Source of the DNA: Clostridia bacterium
GTDB taxonomy: Bacteria; Bacillota; Clostridia; Oscillospirales; CAG-272
Assembly: GCA_017621475.1 (NCBI GenBank)
Contig: JAGATA010000030.1
Span: forward strand, 1 to 53,778
Length of the DNA: 53,778 nt
Direction: 5' to 3'
In this document: positions 7,909-14,699 of the stretch, one piece after another
Position numbering within the stretch: the stretch's first letter is position 1
Layout of the letters: each line of letters opens with the position of its first letter
Translations under genes and position numbers: made by a program
Notes under the pieces: model-generated
What the model was told of the DNA's origin: nothing
The model's database searches: none
What the model saw: only the letters and a program-made list of their open reading frames with translations

Positions 7909-9380
7909 AACAATATCTGTGTAATATCTGCTTGATTTTCCATTTGAGTGAGAGCAAAAGAAATCCTTCCGTTTTCGTCGGCACGCACCGTGAAGGTATT
8001 TTCCGCAGGTTTTGCTCTTTCCAGCAAAGTTTCGGTAAATTCGCGTGAAAGATTTTCGGGGCAGCCCGCTTCACGGTACGCCGTATAAGCATCTCCTTTT
8101 TCGCGCCCGACCGTTTTGACACATACAGTGTATTCCTTGCCGGCGCAGAGTCCGTCAAGCGTAATATGTGCTTCTCCTATTTTATTATTGGAAATATCCG
8201 AATTAAAATACTTTTTATTGTTCGTTCCTCCCTGTGGAACGCTCACGTTCCAGAAAAGCACCTGAACGCCGTTTTCGCTCTTGCAAACATACGCATTTTC
8301 GTCATCGCAAAGAAGTTCCGTATCCCCAAGCAAGCCAAGGAACGCATAGGCGTGGAACGCGGGCTTGGGGATGGACTGCATATTCATAAGTCCGAAGCAG
8401 CCCGAAAAAGGCTCCGTCGGCGGACCGTTTTCCTCAAAAATATCAGTATATGTCCAATATGAAAGCATATCGGCAAAGCCTTCGCTTCTCTTTATCGCGC
8501 GCAAGATATACGGCGTGCTGAAATAATGGTCGTGTATCGGGTCTGTAGAAGAATAGGAGCTTGACCATTCGGTAACGATAAGCGGAAGCCCCTCTTCGCG
8601 GCAGATGGCGCCGTAATGACGCATCTCGTTGGAAACCTTATCCACGTTCTTCATAACAGTGATGGCAGAACCGTCTTCATCAAAATCACCCTTTACACCA
8701 TAGGAGTGGCTCGTTATAAAATCAAGCGGAACCGCCTTTTCGCGGCAATGCTCAATAAATTCCTTTATCCAAACCATTCCTGCTGTAGCAGGACCGCCTA
8801 CGCGATAATCCGCGCAAACTCGTTTTACCGCGCGTGAAGCGCTGTCGTAAAGCTCAAAATAAGCGTTTATATTTTGATATTCCGCAAAGAAATTTTTATG
8901 GTTCGGCTCGTTCCAAATCTCGAAATACCATTTTTTTATCTCATCTTCGCCGTAACGATCTGTTACGTGACGCACAAAAGCTTCAATAAGAGCTTCCCAT
9001 TCACCGATGTCTTTTGGCATACAAATATTCATCTTCCACCAAAAAACGCTCTTTTCTCCACTTGCCAAAATGAAAGGCATAAGCCCAAGCTCGCAAACAG
9101 GGCGAATACCTATACCTAAAAGAGAATCAAAAAGCATATCAACGTATTGGAAGCAGAAAGAGAGCTTCCCGTCCGCGTCGCGGCGAACTATGTTCATCTC
9201 CTCGTGAAAAATTCCGTGGAAACGTATATATTCAAATGGGCATTCGCGCTGAATTTTTTTGAGCTGTTCCATAGGAACGTATCTCATAACCTCGCCTGCT
9301 CTGCCCGCGCCTATGCACTTTGCAAAGAAGCGGTCGAGCTTTCCCTTTTCACGCGTTATATCTGCGTATATTGTCCTCAT
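7905..9380 (-). CDS. Beta-xylosidase-like glycoside hydrolase, GH39
   Basis: 491 residues from ATG 9380, preceded by GGGGAG at 6 bases. An earlier in-frame start would lie upstream of, or inside, the promoter. The TIM barrel carries FEIWNEPN with Glu158 as acid/base and LIVTEWSSS with Glu271 as nucleophile, the GH39 (clan GH-A) arrangement. A beta-sandwich follows to the C-terminus. There is no signal peptide, so it probably cleaves imported xylo-oligosaccharides or related beta-glycosides in the cytoplasm. Substrate is inferred from the family. It is monocistronic, about 1.5 kb from the GH29 gene and with the same promoter hexamers. Confidence 0.88.
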   Translation of the reverse strand: MRTIYADITREKGKLDRFFAKCIGAGRAGEVMRYVPMEQLKKIQRECPFEYIRFHGIFHEEMNIVRRDADGKLSFCFQYVDMLFDSLLGIGIRPVCELGLMPFILASGEKSVFWWKMNICMPKDIGEWEALIEAFVRHVTDRYGEDEIKKWYFEIWNEPNHKNFFAEYQNINAYFELYDSASRAVKRVCADYRVGGPATAGMVWIKEFIEHCREKAVPLDFITSHSYGVKGDFDEDGSAITVMKNVDKVSNEMRHYGAICREEGLPLIVTEWSSSYSSTDPIHDHYFSTPYILRAIKRSEGFADMLSYWTYTDIFEENGPPTEPFSGCFGLMNMQSIPKPAFHAYAFLGLLGDTELLCDDENAYVCKSENGVQVLFWNVSVPQGGTNNKKYFNSDISNNKIGEAHITLDGLCAGKEYTVCVKTVGREKGDAYTAYREAGCPENLSREFTETLLERAKPAENTFTVRADENGRISFALTQMENQADITQILF

Positions 9381-9415
9381 ATTATCTCCCCTTTCGGGCA
9401 TTTTTTCTTTACTTA

Positions 9416-9444
9416 ATTTTAATATATCCGCCATAACTTGTCAA
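9416..9444 (-). promoter_or_regulatory. SigA-type promoter for the GH39 gene
   Basis: On the minus strand TTGACA (9439-9444), 17 bp, TAAAAT (9416-9421). Its position fixes the gene start at 9380. Confidence 0.75.
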
Positions 9445-9459
9445 GCGGAAAGGCAAAAG

Positions 9460-9486
9460 AAACCTCCGCTTGCAAAACGGAGGTTT
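9460..9486 (-). terminator. Second stem-loop downstream of tRNA-Gln
   Basis: AAACCTCCG (9460-9468) pairs with CGGAGGTTT (9478-9486). On the minus strand it is followed by TTTCTTTT. It insulates the GH39 promoter from transcription through the tRNA. Confidence 0.6.
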
Positions 9487-9540
9487 ATAAATTATGCTTG
9501 AATAGGATTTTCTTCTTTCACTATCGGCTTGATTTAATTG

Positions 9541-9570
9541 AAAAAAGACCAACTCGTTTGAGTTGGTCTT
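9541..9570 (-). terminator. Intrinsic terminator of tRNA-Gln
   Basis: Left arm 9541-9555 (AAAAAAGACCAACTC) and right arm 9560-9570 onward, loop GTTT. On the minus strand the stem is followed by TTTTTT. It starts a few bases after the CCA end of the tRNA. Confidence 0.85.
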
Positions 9571-9574
9571 TTTT

Positions 9575-9650
9575 TGGCAGCGGCACTAGGATTCGAACCT
9601 AGGTAATGACGGAGTCAGAGTCCGTTGCCTTACCGCTTGGCGATGCCGCT
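9575..9650 (-). tRNA. tRNA-Gln (anticodon CTG)
   Basis: A full cloverleaf is visible on the minus strand: acceptor AGCGGCA/TGCCGCT, D-arm with AAGCGGTAA, anticodon stem ACGGA/TCCGT with loop CTCTGAC (anticodon CTG, reads CAG), T-arm CCTAGGTTCGAATCCTAG, discriminator G, and an encoded CCA (9575-9577). It has its own promoter and terminator. Confidence 0.95.
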
Positions 9651-9697
9651 ATGTTTTATTCTGTTGTGTCGTGGGCGCTACGCCGCTGACGGTTGTT

Positions 9698-9726
9698 AGT
9701 ATATCAAATCATTCGACTTTTGTCAA
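9698..9726 (-). promoter_or_regulatory. Promoter of tRNA-Gln
   Basis: On the minus strand TTGACA (9721-9726), 17 bp, TATACT (9698-9703). It would start transcription near 9690, about 40 bases before the mature 5' end. Confidence 0.8.
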
Positions 9727-9938
9727 TAGATTTTTCAAATTTTTTTCACAACTTTTTTTACATTTTTTTAAGAGGCTTCTTTTTGCTTTTTTCAAATGCG
9801 AGCAAATAGCCCTTAAAACAATCTCAAAAATTTTCTTTCCATTGTCAAAAAAACAAAAAAAATTATATACTTTGTTGTTTTTTTGTGAAAATTGGTGAAA
9901 AAATCTATCAAATCGAACATATTTATTGCAAAATTCAC
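9727..9938. other. AT-rich gap without a gene
   Basis: This is the divergent spacer between the tRNA promoter and the sigma-factor promoter. It is dominated by T and A tracts. Short open frames here have no plausible ribosome binding sites or protein-like composition. I see no defined structure. Confidence 0.6.
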
Positions 9939-9967
9939 TTGACACAAAAGTTTTTGAAGTTTATAAT
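9939..9967 (+). promoter_or_regulatory. Perfect-consensus SigA promoter for the sigma-factor gene
   Basis: TTGACA (9939-9944), 17 bp, TATAAT (9962-9967): both hexamers match consensus and the spacing is optimal. Expected start about 9974. Confidence 0.9.
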
Positions 9968-10030
9968 ATAGTTACAAACAATTAACACATAATACATTAA
10001 AAAGTTTGCTCTTTGCAGGAAGTTATTATT

Positions 10031-10594
10031 TTGAACAACGATAATCAAAACATAAATAATTTGTTATGCGACGTTAAAAACGGAAAGCCCCTTTCTTTCG
10101 ATTCGGTCTATTCGCTTTACTTCCCTCTTATGCAAAGCGCAGTTTCAAAATGTATGAAAGCGTACGGCATTTCCGAATCCGAACACGACGATCTTCTTCA
10201 GGAAGCGGCGCTCGCCCTCTATAAAGCGGCTCTTGCTTACGATAACACGAAGGGTGTTTCTTTCGGGCTTTACGCCAAAATCTGTATTCAAAACAGAATA
10301 ATCTCATATATTCGCAGCAACAGACCCAAAAACGATGCCGACGATATACCATATGATTTTTATTGCGATATTCCCGGCAACGGTACGCCCGAACAGCTTG
10401 TTATCAGCGAAGAATCCTTGGGAGAGCTTAATTCCAAGATAGATTCCGCCCTTACAGAGTTTGAGCATTCCGTATTTCGTCTTTATTTGGAAGATCTCTC
10501 TTATCAAGATATCGCCTGTGTACTTTCGCGCCCGAAAAAATCGGTCGATAACGCTATCGGCAGAATCAAAGCAAAGTTGCAAAAGCTCCTGTAA
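10031..10594 (+). CDS. RNA polymerase sigma factor, sigma-70 family, SigH-like
   Basis: 187 residues. I choose TTG 10031, 8 bases after AGGAAG; an in-frame TTG at 10013 has no usable site. Region 2 includes HDDLLQEAALALYKAALAYD, resembling the core-binding segment of sporulation sigma factor SigH, followed by the -10-reading helix. Region 4 (SYQDIACVLSRPKKSVDNAIGRIKAKL) is a helix-turn-helix for the -35 box. Regions 1 and 3 are not evident, which places it with small sigma factors between SigH and ECF types. No anti-sigma gene is adjacent. A Spo0H-like role (early stationary phase, sporulation) is possible but not shown; its strong constitutive-looking promoter is unusual for that role. Confidence 0.85.
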   Translation: MNNDNQNINNLLCDVKNGKPLSFDSVYSLYFPLMQSAVSKCMKAYGISESEHDDLLQEAALALYKAALAYDNTKGVSFGLYAKICIQNRIISYIRSNRPKNDADDIPYDFYCDIPGNGTPEQLVISEESLGELNSKIDSALTEFEHSVFRLYLEDLSYQDIACVLSRPKKSVDNAIGRIKAKLQKLL

Positions 10595-10666
10595 GCTTCG
10601 TTATTATATCGTTTTTATTATTTTTGATGCGCATTTTGCGTTCATATTTTGTGTTTTTGCTTTATA

Positions 10667-10732
10667 TGCCCCAATAGCTTAACGAAAAGCGTTGTTACCA
10701 CAAAGATGACAGTTGGAGTCTGTCTTCGGGCA
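10667..10732 (+). ncRNA. Candidate structured RNA leader of the zinc-ribbon gene
   Basis: Three nested pairings are visible: closing helix TGCCC (10667-10671) with GGGCA (10728-10732); stem GCTT/AAGC (10677-10680 with 10687-10690, loop of 6); and stem GACAG/CTGTC (10708-10712 with 10720-10724, loop TTGGAGT). The element ends 41 bases before the zinc-ribbon ATG. I do not recognise a known riboswitch class. A TGc-TTTATA sequence (10658-10666) could be an extended -10 box, but it would start the RNA inside the element; co-transcription from the sigma gene avoids this conflict. Confidence 0.35.
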
Positions 10733-10773
10733 AATTTAATTTTATACCATATTCCAAAGTGAGGTAAGACAAA

Positions 10774-11055
10774 ATGTATCAGGACAAAACATTAGTTTGC
10801 AAAGATTGCGGAGCTGAATTCGTATTTACAGCAGGTGAACAGGAATTCTACGCAGAAAGGGGTTTCCAGAACGAACCCCAGAGATGCAAGAGCTGCCGTG
10901 ACGCAAGAAAGAATGCAACTCGTCCCGCAAGACAGCTTTTCACAACAACTTGCGCAAAATGCGGCAAGGAAGCTAAAGTTCCCTTCCAGCCCAGCAACGA
11001 CAGACCTGTATATTGCAGCGAATGCTACGCAGCAATGAAACAGGACCAGCAGTAA
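10774..11055 (+). CDS. Zinc-ribbon protein with two Cys4 modules
   Basis: 93 residues. The first half is a probable zinc-ribbon (zf-trcl type): CKDCGAEF then CKSCRDARK, i.e. two CxxC pairs. The second half repeats the pattern: CAKCGKEAKVPF then CSECY. Both modules keep all four cysteines, so two zinc ions are expected. Small basic zinc-ribbon proteins like this are widespread in Clostridia and their role is not established; nucleic-acid binding is a guess. GTGAGGT lies upstream of ATG 10774. A strong terminator follows, and a possible structured leader precedes it. Confidence 0.85.
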   Translation: MYQDKTLVCKDCGAEFVFTAGEQEFYAERGFQNEPQRCKSCRDARKNATRPARQLFTTTCAKCGKEAKVPFQPSNDRPVYCSECYAAMKQDQQ

Positions 11056-11086
11056 TTTAACATAAGAAATTATATAGAATTGCTCA

Positions 11087-11130
11087 CCCCGCCGAAAAAC
11101 GGCGGGGTTGTTGTTTGTTTGTGTTTTTTT
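11087..11130 (+). terminator. Intrinsic terminator after the zinc-ribbon gene
   Basis: CCCCGCCG (11087-11094), loop AAAAA, CGGCGGGG (11100-11107), then a T-rich stretch ending in TTTTTTT. Confidence 0.92.
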
Positions 11131-11153
11131 AACATTTATATGCTTTTTTGCGG

Positions 11154-11182
11154 TTGACTTTAGTTGGTATTAGATTTATAAT
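11154..11182 (+). promoter_or_regulatory. SigA-type promoter of the lipoprotein-desulfurase-tsaEB-rpiB operon
   Basis: TTGACT (11154-11159), 17 bp, TATAAT (11177-11182). Start expected near 11189, 35 bases before ATG 11224. Confidence 0.82.
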
Positions 11183-11223
11183 ATATTATATATAAAATTA
11201 TTATGCAAAGGATCTTTTTAATA

Positions 11224-11802
11224 ATGAAAAAGTTAACGGCACTCTTTATTGCTATTATGACATTTATATTTACTCTCACTTCCTGCGGTGCAGATAAACT
11301 TGACATTCCCGAAGGAATGCAGCTTGTTGAAAACGAAAAAAACACTTACTCTTTCTTCGTTCCTGAAGATTGGAGCGTTGATGTTCAGGAAGAAAGCGGC
11401 GTCTCTGCAGCTTACGCTTCCGACAAGAGCAACGTTTCCCTTATGATATTCGATTGGGACGGCACAGCAGGCTCCCTTCAGGAATATTGCGATAATTATT
11501 TCACAACAGTGACAACAACCTTCAAAGAAGTTTCCGACCGCGAAATGTACTCCGATAACCAGTATTTCGGCACTATCGGAGGAAACGGCGAGCCTGTCCT
11601 CAAATACGTTTACACCATTGTTTCGGACAACGCAGCAACAGAAGAAGTCGAAACATATAAAATAATGCAGGTATTCGCCTATTATAGCGAAAACATCGTC
11701 GATGGGGGCAACATCTATATCTTCACATATACCGCACGCACGGAGCTTTACGATTCTCACCTTGAAGAAGTTTACGACATCATCAACGAATTTATTGCTT
11801 GA
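11224..11802 (+). CDS. Lipoprotein of unknown function
   Basis: 192 residues from ATG 11224. The N-terminus is a lipoprotein signal with lipobox LTSC (Cys21). The mature part begins with a segment like PsbP/DcrB-type domains (YSFFVPEDWSV, then alternating strands), a compact alpha/beta fold found in many extracytoplasmic lipoproteins. No catalytic motif is visible. It is the first gene of a five-gene operon whose other members are cytosolic housekeeping enzymes, so its link to them is unclear. The next gene starts 14 bp after the stop. Confidence 0.75.
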   Translation: MKKLTALFIAIMTFIFTLTSCGADKLDIPEGMQLVENEKNTYSFFVPEDWSVDVQEESGVSAAYASDKSNVSLMIFDWDGTAGSLQEYCDNYFTTVTTTFKEVSDREMYSDNQYFGTIGGNGEPVLKYVYTIVSDNAATEEVETYKIMQVFAYYSENIVDGGNIYIFTYTARTELYDSHLEEVYDIINEFIA

Positions 11803-11816
11803 CACACGAGGAAAAA

Positions 11817-13001
11817 ATGAATTTTTCTTATCTTGACAACAGCGCCACAACACCCGTATGCCCTGCGGCATACGAAAAAATGAAAAGCGTGCTTGAAGGC
11901 ACGTTTGGTAATCCTTCTTCTCTCCACCTAATGGGGATGGAAGCCGAAAAAATTGTAAATGACGCACGAGAAAAGCTCTTTAACGCTTTCGGTGCTAAAA
12001 AATACGGCAAAACCAAACCTCAAATGCTCATTTTTACAGCTTCCGGCACGGAGGCAAATAACCTTGCGCTCATCGGCGCGGCAACCGCAAAAGAGCGCCG
12101 CAAAGGCGGCAAGATCATCGTTGGCGAAACTGAGCATCCTTCCGTTATTGAAACAGTAAAATACCTTTCACGCATTGGGTTTAAGGTTGCTTTCATTCCC
12201 TGTCCGAACGGCGTTTGGAATATGGAAAAATATCGTGCGGAGCTTTCCCCGGACACAATACTTGTTTCCGCAATGCTTGTCAATAACGAAACAGGCGCCG
12301 TAAACGATATTGCGGCAATCTCTGCGCTTGCAAAGACAAAAAATCCCGACGTTCTTATCCATTGCGATGCGGTGCAAGGCTTCCTTAAAACACCCGAACC
12401 GCTTGCTTCTCTTCCCGCAGACCTCATTTCCGTAAGTTCCCACAAGATCGGCGGTCCAAAAGGCGTTGGCGCGCTCTTTATCCGCGAAAAAGTTATTACA
12501 ACAAAAAGCCTTGTTCCCGTTATTCACGGCGGTGGTCAGGAAAGCGGTATGCGAAGCGGAACGGAAAATACTGCAGGCATTGCAGGCTTCGGCGCAGCAG
12601 CGGAATTTGAATATAAAAACCTTTCTGCCTCCCTTACAAGATTCGGCGAGCTTCGCGCACTTTTGGAACGCCTCTTTTCCGAAAAGCTGCCGGATGTGCG
12701 AATAAACACGCCTGCCGGCAAATACGCGCCGCATATAATAAGCCTTACACTTCCCTCAATAAGAAGCGAAACTATGCTCCATTTCCTTTCTCGAAAAGGC
12801 GTATATGTTTCAAGCGGCTCCGCCTGTGCTTCCAACACGGGACACAAGAGCCACGTTCTGCTCTCCTACGGTATGAATGAAAAAGAGGTGGACTCCACCA
12901 TCCGCGTAAGCCTTGGCGTACAGAACACAGAAGAAGACATCCACAACCTTATAAATGCGCTTGAAGAGGGTATCTCCTCTCTTTCACGCAGAGCTAAATA
13001 A
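11817..13001 (+). CDS. Cysteine desulfurase, NifS/IscS family (first of two)
   Basis: 394 residues from ATG 11817, directly after GAGGAAAAA. A PLP enzyme that takes sulfur from cysteine and leaves a persulfide. Seen: N-terminal YLDNSATTP, ETEHPSV with His107 stacking on PLP, HCDAVQG, SVSSHKIGGPKG with Lys210 as the PLP Schiff-base lysine, and the mobile loop SSGSACAS with Cys337 as persulfide carrier. The ordinary class-I motifs are all intact. Its physiological acceptor is not obvious: the scaffold NifU and thiolase MnmA sit with the second desulfurase at 32.9-34.1 kb. It is followed within 5 bp by tsaE. Confidence 0.93.
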   Translation: MNFSYLDNSATTPVCPAAYEKMKSVLEGTFGNPSSLHLMGMEAEKIVNDAREKLFNAFGAKKYGKTKPQMLIFTASGTEANNLALIGAATAKERRKGGKIIVGETEHPSVIETVKYLSRIGFKVAFIPCPNGVWNMEKYRAELSPDTILVSAMLVNNETGAVNDIAAISALAKTKNPDVLIHCDAVQGFLKTPEPLASLPADLISVSSHKIGGPKGVGALFIREKVITTKSLVPVIHGGGQESGMRSGTENTAGIAGFGAAAEFEYKNLSASLTRFGELRALLERLFSEKLPDVRINTPAGKYAPHIISLTLPSIRSETMLHFLSRKGVYVSSGSACASNTGHKSHVLLSYGMNEKEVDSTIRVSLGVQNTEEDIHNLINALEEGISSLSRRAK

Positions 13002-13005
13002 ACCT

Positions 13006-13434
13006 ATGAAAGAAATAATTTTAACTCACAGCACAGAAGAAACGGAGCTTGCAGGCAAAGAATTTGCCCAAACGCTTTCACGTGGGGATTTTGTTGCTAT
13101 GCGCGGCGACCTTGGTGTCGGCAAAACCGCATTTATACGCGGCATGGCAAAGCACCTCTCTCCGAAGGCGCGCGTGCAGAGCCCCACATATCAAATAGTA
13201 AACGAATATCGCGGCGAAGTGCCTTTTTATCACTTCGATATGTACCGCATAGATGATGAAGATTCCCTTGTTTCCACGGGCTATTTCGATTATATAGAAA
13301 ACGGAATATGCGCCGCTGAATGGAGTGAAAAAATAGAGGAATTTCTTCCTGAATCTCATTTTATCATAACAATAGAAAAGATTCCCGAAAATCTTGATTT
13401 TCGAAAAATAACCATTGAGAGGTGTGACATATGA
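13006..13434 (+). CDS. tsaE: tRNA threonylcarbamoyladenosine biosynthesis ATPase TsaE
   Basis: 142 residues from ATG 13006. It is the ATPase that works with TsaB and TsaD to place the t6A modification at position 37 of ANN-reading tRNAs. Family marks: Walker A GDLGVGKTAF, SPTYQIVNEY, FHFDMYRI-like segment (HFDMYRI), and AAEWSEKIEEFLP. Length is typical. No strong ribosome site precedes it, so translation is likely coupled to the desulfurase gene 5 bp upstream. Its stop overlaps the tsaB start (ATGA). Confidence 0.95.
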   Translation: MKEIILTHSTEETELAGKEFAQTLSRGDFVAMRGDLGVGKTAFIRGMAKHLSPKARVQSPTYQIVNEYRGEVPFYHFDMYRIDDEDSLVSTGYFDYIENGICAAEWSEKIEEFLPESHFIITIEKIPENLDFRKITIERCDI

Positions 13435-14147
13435 AAATACTCGCACTCGATTCCACGGCAACGAGCGCAAGCGTTGCTTTATGTGACGGAAATACACCCG
13501 TATCCGTATATACTCAAAAAACAGGGCTTACGCACAGCGAAACCTTGCTTCCTATGGTAGAAGCCGTTTTAAAAAATGCAAAATGCAGCATTGATGACGT
13601 TGATATGTTCGCCGTTTCCGAAGGCCCCGGTTCTTTCACTGGTGTTCGCATCGGCGTTTCCGTGATCAAGGGTCTTGCTTTTGGAAAAAACAAAATATGC
13701 GTGGGAACCTCCACGCTCGATTCTCTTGCAAGAAATGCCGCGGGGTTGCCAGGCAACTTCCTCGCCGTACCCGTTATGGATGCACGCAGAAATCAGCTTT
13801 ATAACGCAATCTTTGAATATAAGGACGGCGTTATGACTCGCCTTTGCGAGGATAGACTCCTTTCCACAGATGAGCTTTGCCGCGAGCTTTGCTCTTATGA
13901 GAAGCCGATCTATTTCTTTGGCGACGGATACGCTATTGCAAGCAAGTTGGATATTCCCGGGAAACAGACCACCCCTTCCCTACTGATCTTGCAGAATGCG
14001 GCAAGTATTGCCTCTTCCGCACTTTATAAATATGAACTCTCGGAAGACAAGACCGCATTTACCGACCTTGCGCTTTCCCCAAAATATTTACGCGCCTCCC
14101 AAGCAGAACGCGAAGAAGAAAGAAAAAGAAAGGAAAACTCAAAATGA
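13431..14147 (+). CDS. tsaB: tRNA threonylcarbamoyladenosine biosynthesis protein TsaB
   Basis: 238 residues; overlaps tsaE by 4 bp and is followed by rpiB with another 4-bp overlap. It is the non-catalytic ASKHA-fold partner of TsaD in t6A synthesis. Seen: ILALDSTATSASVAL (phosphate-1-like strand), HSETLLPM (the partner of the metal-binding histidine region), and SEGPGSFTGVRIGVS. The C-terminal half is divergent, as usual. tsaD itself is not in this window. Confidence 0.95.
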   Translation: MKILALDSTATSASVALCDGNTPVSVYTQKTGLTHSETLLPMVEAVLKNAKCSIDDVDMFAVSEGPGSFTGVRIGVSVIKGLAFGKNKICVGTSTLDSLARNAAGLPGNFLAVPVMDARRNQLYNAIFEYKDGVMTRLCEDRLLSTDELCRELCSYEKPIYFFGDGYAIASKLDIPGKQTTPSLLILQNAASIASSALYKYELSEDKTAFTDLALSPKYLRASQAEREEERKRKENSK

Positions 14148-14584
14148 AACTCAGAATAGCTCTCGGCGCAGACCACGCAGGATACGAATATAAAGATAAG
14201 CTTATAGCTTACCTTTCTGAAAACGGTTACGAATGTGTGGACTGCGGAACTAACGGCCCCGAATCCGTTGATTACCCCGAATACGCAAGCAAAGTATGCG
14301 AGCTTGTTCGTTCCAATAATTGCAATTTCGGAATCCTTGTTTGCGGAACCGGAATAGGCATGAGCATTGCGGCAAACAAGCACCGCGGCATCCGCGCCGC
14401 GCTTTGCAATGAGCCCGAATCAACCGCCATGACAAGACACCACAATAATTCAAATGTTCTCTGCCTTGGCGCGCGAATGATCTCCTTCGAAAGAGCGCTT
14501 GAGCTTGCAAAAGTCTTTCTTTCCACGGAATTTGACGGTGGAAGACACGAACGCCGCGTAGAAATGTTAGATAAATTGCTCTAA
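14144..14584 (+). CDS. rpiB: Ribose-5-phosphate isomerase B
   Basis: 146 residues. Interconverts ribose 5-phosphate and ribulose 5-phosphate in the pentose phosphate pathway. Family marks: GADHAGYEYKD near the N-terminus, the DYPEYA segment, and VCGTGIGMSIAANK with Cys67 as the catalytic base and the anion hole after it, then the HHNNSN-containing loop. Allose-phosphate isomerase activity is possible in this family. It is the last gene of the operon starting at 11224. Confidence 0.94.
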   Translation: MKLRIALGADHAGYEYKDKLIAYLSENGYECVDCGTNGPESVDYPEYASKVCELVRSNNCNFGILVCGTGIGMSIAANKHRGIRAALCNEPESTAMTRHHNNSNVLCLGARMISFERALELAKVFLSTEFDGGRHERRVEMLDKLL

Positions 14585-14598
14585 TTCAACTTATTTAC

Positions 14599-14628
14599 TT
14601 GACATTGTTATTGTTTATATGATACAAT
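14599..14628 (+). promoter_or_regulatory. SigA-type promoter of the surface protein gene
   Basis: TTGACA (14599-14604), 18 bp, TACAAT (14623-14628). It gives a leader of about 65 bases. Confidence 0.75.
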
Positions 14629-14699
14629 AAATAATAGGTTAAAGACATATCTTTGCGGTATGTTTCACATTATACTCCAAAAGTGAAAGGATAAATCTT

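Noticed and set aside
10667..10735. tRNA-like cloverleaf before the zinc-ribbon gene
   Set aside because: Acceptor, D-like and T-like stems can be drawn, but there is no TTCRA T-loop, the anticodon stem barely pairs, position 33 would be A, and there is no CCA or variable loop. Kept only as a structured-leader candidate.
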